Of a stretch of DNA of 64,000 nt, positions 59,933 to 64,000 are shown piece by piece (the stretch's first letter is position 1; each line of letters opens with the position of its first letter). The notes below the pieces were generated by a model. The model was not told where the DNA came from. It did not search any database and worked only from the letters and a program-made list of their open reading frames with translations. Origin of the DNA: Luzula sylvatica (Eukaryota; Streptophyta; Magnoliopsida; Poales; Juncaceae); the NCBI GenBank assembly GCA_946800325.1, contig OX326957.1, forward strand, positions 248,001 through 312,000, written 5' to 3'. Position numbers and translations under genes: made by a program.

Positions 59933-60467
59933 CTCTCTCTCTCTCTCTCTCTCTCGCTCCTCTATTCACTCTCTCGATTCTTCTGGACAGAGATGATAAA
60001 ACAGACAGAGAGAAAGGCTTGCCGATAAACTGATAAATGATCTTTTCCGAACGGCCAGGATTTGATAGAAATATTCGATCGGCTCGGCTGCTCCCCGTTG
60101 ATTTCATCGGCCCCTGATTCCCTGAATAATATTCCCACATTTTGTATGGACATGGTTCATGGGCTCTTTAAAGCATATTAATTTTATTTAAAATTTAATA
60201 GGCCGAGTGGATCGACGGCCCATGATTCCAGTCTTAGTTTCTTTTGGGATGTGGAATACCCTCGATCTTCTAAATCCCAAAATTCCTCCTCCAGTTATTT
60301 TAGTTTTGTGCTCTCCAGTAAGGCCAATTCATACTTCTGCCTGGAAATGGATGAAGAATGAACGTTATATAGAATGGAGTGGGTCAGATCAGACTCCGAC
60401 TCGCCGTGGAAATCTCGAACCTCTCCTCTCGCTCTTTCTCTTCCCGTCTCTTTGTAAGCTCCTCCCC

Positions 60468-60507
<40 letters not shown>

Positions 60508-60723
60508 TTCCACTCTCCAGCCTTTATTTTTGAAAGAGTGAGAATTTGATCCAGAAACCTAGCTCAGCGGGAAGCTCAATTGAGTATTTTCGTCTGGAAA
60601 CAGCGATGGATCTTCGAGGCATCTACTCAGCAGACTAGCACACAAGTGAGTTGTACTTACTTTTGAAATGGTAGCACAATCTAGGGTTCCCAATCGCAAG
60701 TGATATGTTATTACTGAAAGAAC
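59933..60723. promoter_or_regulatory. Divergent upstream region between the small protein gene and TAF8, with uORFs
   Basis: CT runs lie at 59934-59955 (leader of the minus gene) and 60470-60503. The TAF8 leader contains a 10-codon uORF at 60606-60638 (ATGGATCTTCG start, TAG stop). A possible 5' UTR intron from about 60649 (GTGAGTTG) to about 60720 (CTGAAAG) would remove two further upstream ATGs. TATAGAATGG near 60368 is a TATA-like word. Confidence 0.45.
60606..60638 (+). promoter_or_regulatory. Upstream open reading frame in the TAF8 leader
   Basis: ATG to TAG, 10 codons (MDLRGIYSAD), about 85 bp before the TAF8 ATG or closer if the candidate leader intron is removed. It may reduce TAF8 translation. 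Whether the transcript includes it is not known. Confidence 0.4.
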
Positions 60724-61764
60724 ATGACCGATGGAGGTTGGGAGAATGCAAAGGAGTCCCAAATAGAGCACAAGAGAAGGATCAGGTGTGGACACTCCAG
60801 TAGTAGCATCGACCAATTTGGGCATTCTGTAGCCAAAATCACCGTTGCTCAAATCTTGGAATCCGCCAATTTCTTTTGTTCCTATCGTGCCCCAATCGAT
60901 ACCCTTGCTGGGGTTATGGTCCGCTACATTTCCCATCTTGGCAAATTGGCTGTTTCTAATGCAAATTTGTCAGGTCGAACTGATTGTAATGTGTTCGACG
61001 TAATTCAAGCGCTTGAGGATATCGGGTCCATGCATGGGTTTTTAGATCAGTCTGATTTTAATCGTTGCTTGAGCAATTCTGGTGTTATCAGAGACCTTTA
61101 CAGATTCGTCGCTATTGAGAAGGAAATCCCTTTTTCACGTTCAATTCCAACTTTTCCTGTTTCCAAGGATTCAAAAGCTACACCACTTTTGTTTCATGAA
61201 ATTGGAGAGGAGCAGATGGAAAATTATCATATTCCATGCTGGTTACCAGCTTTTCCAGACCCCAAAACGTACGCAAATGACAAATTGGTTACTGATAAAG
61301 ATTTTGAAATGAGAAAACATGAAAAGAAGCAAGAGCGATCTTTTTTTAGGTTACAAAAGCTATTTGCTTCTTCGAGCGGGTCCGTCGAAAGCTCTACCGA
61401 TATGGAAACTGGTACTGAGAAGGGGAAACGAGCGGTACAGAATAACCCGTTTCTGGTACCGCCTTTTCCTTTCGAAGAGAGTAAAGGAATTTCTGTAATT
61501 AGTACCTCCGTGCCTGAAATCGAGGCCTCGAAGGAGGAGAAATCTGAGATTGTAACTCGAGAAAGAGATGAAATTTCTCATTCAAAGGAGAAATCTGTAG
61601 TTCGGTTTAGGATTAGGGTCCCCCAAAAACCGGTCACAAAAGCATTGCCTGTGAAAGATAAAAATATGGAAAAGGATTCCTGGTTTGAAAGGGGAGATGA
61701 AATGGATCTAAAGAAAATGAAGGCTGAATTAACATTAAAGGAATCAATGGACCCAAATAATTAA
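60724..61764 (+). CDS. TAF8: TFIID subunit TAF8 (TBP-associated factor 8)
   Basis: An intronless 346-residue frame. Residues about 28-110 form the histone-fold/Bromo_TP domain (KITVAQILESANFF, then DTLAGVMVRYISHLGKLA and CNVFDVIQALEDIG). The TAF8 C-terminal signature HIPCWLPAFPDPKTY is at about 169-183. The rest is charged and disordered, with VRFRIRV near the end, a segment also seen in plant TAF8. TAF8 pairs with TAF10 through the histone fold and helps assemble TFIID for pol II transcription. Length and lack of coding introns match Arabidopsis TAF8. Assignment is firm. Confidence 0.92.
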   Translation: MTDGGWENAKESQIEHKRRIRCGHSSSSIDQFGHSVAKITVAQILESANFFCSYRAPIDTLAGVMVRYISHLGKLAVSNANLSGRTDCNVFDVIQALEDIGSMHGFLDQSDFNRCLSNSGVIRDLYRFVAIEKEIPFSRSIPTFPVSKDSKATPLLFHEIGEEQMENYHIPCWLPAFPDPKTYANDKLVTDKDFEMRKHEKKQERSFFRLQKLFASSSGSVESSTDMETGTEKGKRAVQNNPFLVPPFPFEESKGISVISTSVPEIEASKEEKSEIVTRERDEISHSKEKSVVRFRIRVPQKPVTKALPVKDKNMEKDSWFERGDEMDLKKMKAELTLKESMDPNN

Positions 61765-62513
61765 TTAATATTCATGGGTTTTGAAGTAATGCTAATGCTA
61801 GGTTTTTTTATCATGTTTTGTTTGATGTTTCATATTTGAGTAGGTAATTTTTCAGATGTAACTAAGAATTGTTGAGTTGTAGGAGAATAGGTTTGTCTAA
61901 TGTTTGTTCAATTTTTATGTGATTCGAAGAATTTTGACATTAGCGGCACCAATTTGATTCCCAAACACTGGAATTGTGTGAATGAATTTTACTGTTGTAA
62001 TGGCCTTAATTCCTTCTTTTATTTGTTTTGTTTAGTTTTTAGTATCTATTTTTTACTGTTAAAAGTAAAACTGAATCAAAGTTAACAAAGTTATTTAGTT
62101 TGGACAAGTAAAAATAACTTACTATTGTGCAAGACAATTATTAAATAAATGACATATTTGAAAGCAAACTTGAGTATCTGCAGCAAAATTTAATCATTAA
62201 ATAAATATTCAAAAAAATTGGACATCCGCTTTGATGTAGGTGAAAAATGAGGCACTTTAGAATTGATGCAAGAGATAAAAAGAAACAACATAATGGATTT
62301 ACTATTATGCCCCTTATCTTTTGAGCATGGCCTTAAACCTCAGGGGTAACCACACGTCATTTAGCTCGAGGCCTCTTCTTTCTCCCTTCTTCACTCTTCT
62401 CTTTTCTTTTCTAGTCCTTCGCCCACCCAGCACATAAATTGAGAAATCTTACTAATTCGATAAGTAGATTATACTTTTGGGGCGAATGATTTGGGATTAA
62501 GTCTGCTCATTTC
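61765..62513. other. Intergenic region between TAF8 and FLN2
   Basis: AT-rich 3' flank of TAF8, then the FLN2 upstream region with a CTTCTTTCTCCC-rich stretch at 62370-62420. No gene is supported; the frame at 61900-62085 is low-complexity. Confidence 0.5.
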
Positions 62514-64000
62514 ATGTCTACAATACGAGCTTTTCGCTGCTCTGCACCCAAAACACAAGTCTTCACATCGCCTCTCCCATTTCCAAGGTAGTCTTTTTTT
62601 TTCTTTTTTTTCTTTCCATTTTACCAATACTAGAATTAATAGGCATTTTTCTAGTCTTAGTTTATATAGTGCTTTTAAGAAAGTTTTAGGTTCGAAATTT
62701 GTATAAAGCTCAGCAATTTTTCCATACAATTATACTTATTACCTTTTAGGTTCGAAATTTGTATAAAGCTCAGCAATTTTTCCATACAATTATACTTATT
62801 ACCGTTCTTATGAATATCAGAAGAAAATAACTGAATTGACAAACATCTTATTTTGTGTGATACAGTACGCGGTCGAGTTTGAGGCCAAATGTTTGTCAGC
62901 CTTATTATTTTCGATATAATGGCATGAAAATGCACGGAAATTTGAAGCAGTTTAATGTATCTGCTGCAAAGAAGCAAAATACAAACCCCACAGAGGATAC
63001 GAGTGACGTAGAAAGTACCCAAACTAAAAAGAGAAGCCCGGGCCGTCCCAAAAAGAAACCCGCAACAGAAACAACCACATTACAAGAAGAAACCCCAATC
63101 GAGACCACAATAGAAGAGACCGCACAAGAAGAAATTCATGTTCAAATTACTTCTAATTTGGAACAAGACGAGGATGAAGAACCTCAAACTGGTCCATCTC
63201 TTTTTCATAAGAACGGTACGTATCATTTCATTTATGCAATTTAAAGAAAAGAAGAAGAATGTAATTTAAGATTGTGGTGTTTTTCAGATGAAGCCGTGTC
63301 AAAACTAGTTGCTTCCTTTTTAATCACGGATGAAGATGAAGAGAACAAAATAAAAAACCGTAAAAAAAAGGTGACAAAAAGGAAAGACATGACGAGATAC
63401 GAAGTAAACAATAGAAAGAAAGAACAGGATGCATTAATGAGAAAAATTGAAAAAACCCTCTCAAATCTACTAACCCTAGACGAAAAAATAGTACGAGACG
63501 AGGACCATGATACTGTCATCGAAGACTACGCATCGTTTCCCCCACTTATTTGTTGTTTCGGTTCTGCAAAATCTTCGTTTATACCGTTTGCAAGACCAGC
63601 AAACCGAATAATTAACACGCAAATACACGAAGCCATGCCAGAGTTTTACTGGTCACCCGAGAAATTCTTCAGAGCTCCAGGTGGTGCGGCCAATTGCGTG
63701 GCCATGCAATTAGCCGATTTGGGGGGAAGAGTCCAATTTATGGGGGCGTTAGGGAATGATTGGCTGGGAAGGGAATTACTGCATGAGTTGAATATTAATT
63801 ATGTTCAGACGCGGTCTATGAAGCTTGACGATGACAACTCCACCGCTGTTTCCCGTATGAAGCTCGTAGACAATCGCGACAGTTTGAAAGCCGAGTGTGT
63901 TAAAAAATGTGCCGAGGATTACTTTTTTACTTCTGATGTCGACTTGGATATTCTCAAGGAGGTAATTCTTTTTACTTTTTTTATTTCTTTGATTATTCTA
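62514..64000 (+). CDS. FLN2: Fructokinase-like protein 2, chloroplastic (PfkB family), 5' part
   Basis: The gene runs off the window. Exons seen: 62514-62587, 62866-63215, 63288-63961, followed by a donor (GAG before GTAATT). The 366 residues seen start with a transit-peptide-like segment (MSTIRAFRCSAPKTQVF), then an acidic and Lys-rich extension with the AT-hook-like KRSPGRPKKKP, then the PfkB fold: PPLICCFGSAKSSF, FARPANRI, FRAPGGAANCVAMQLADLGG, FMGALGNDWLGREL and CVKKCAEDYFFTS. The long acidic N terminus and the CFG/RPANR block separate FLN2 from FLN1. FLN proteins belong to the plastid transcription complex (PEP-associated) and act with thioredoxin z in chloroplast gene expression; sugar kinase activity is thought to be lost. 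Intron 1 has an exact 60-bp tandem duplication. Confidence 0.9.
62684..62803 (+). repeat. Exact 60-bp tandem duplication in FLN2 intron 1
   Basis: The 60 bp at 62684-62743 (starting TTTTAGGTTCGAAATTTG, ending ACTTATTACC) are repeated at 62744-62803 without a mismatch that I can see. Either a very recent duplication or an assembly artefact. Confidence 0.9.

Noticed and set aside
1..64000. A metabolic gene cluster or defence-type gene island
   Set aside because: Neighbouring genes are unrelated single-copy types with separate promoters and mixed strands, so no shared system is indicated.

Overview
This is a 64 kb piece of a plant nuclear genome, most likely a dicot. It is AT-rich, with intron-split genes, plant-only families (GRAS, PPR, KIN-12, thylakoid and plastid-nucleoid proteins) and many plant-type transposons and CT/AT microsatellites. 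No viral, bacterial or organellar block was seen. The species cannot be named from the sequence alone.

Layout. The first 20 kb is repeat territory: an internally deleted hAT transposon (5204-7601, 8-bp target-site duplication), a Mutator-like element with long inverted ends and cargo (8901-11839, 9-bp duplication), a tRNA-derived SINE (13702-13906), two related MITE-like units, and two inverted-repeat elements (16857-17919 and 17932-20170). From 20.4 kb the genes begin: a VTC4/IMP-type phosphatase (+), a RING-H2 protein (+), a PAT1-branch GRAS regulator (+), an RCC1-repeat protein (+), an intronless PPR protein (-), a lysine-rich repeat protein (+), a KIN-12 kinesin (-), a RIQ/DUF1118 thylakoid protein (+), an asparagine-synthetase-domain protein (+), a small one-helix membrane protein (-), TFIID subunit TAF8 (+) and the 5' part of FLN2 (+, cut by the window end). 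Mobile elements lie between them: a hAT MITE (32024-32977), a Helitron (41554-43586) and a second Helitron with a tandem array of 5' ends (53210-54436).

The genes are not an operon or an obvious pathway cluster; they are unrelated housekeeping and regulatory loci. Four neighbouring pairs diverge from shared upstream regions: PPR with the repeat protein, KIN-12 with RIQ, and the 84-residue protein with TAF8 clearly so. Exon structures were worked out by hand from splice signals and reading phase; nearly all close in frame. The exception is the asparagine-synthetase-domain gene, whose start codon appears frameshifted by 2 bp.

I found no convincing new multi-gene system. The best leads are the Helitron 5'-end array, the hAT protein that keeps both ends but lacks the catalytic core, the MULE cargo, the GC-AG intron and changed switch II in KIN-12, and a foldback region with repeated short palindromes near 27.3-28.4 kb.
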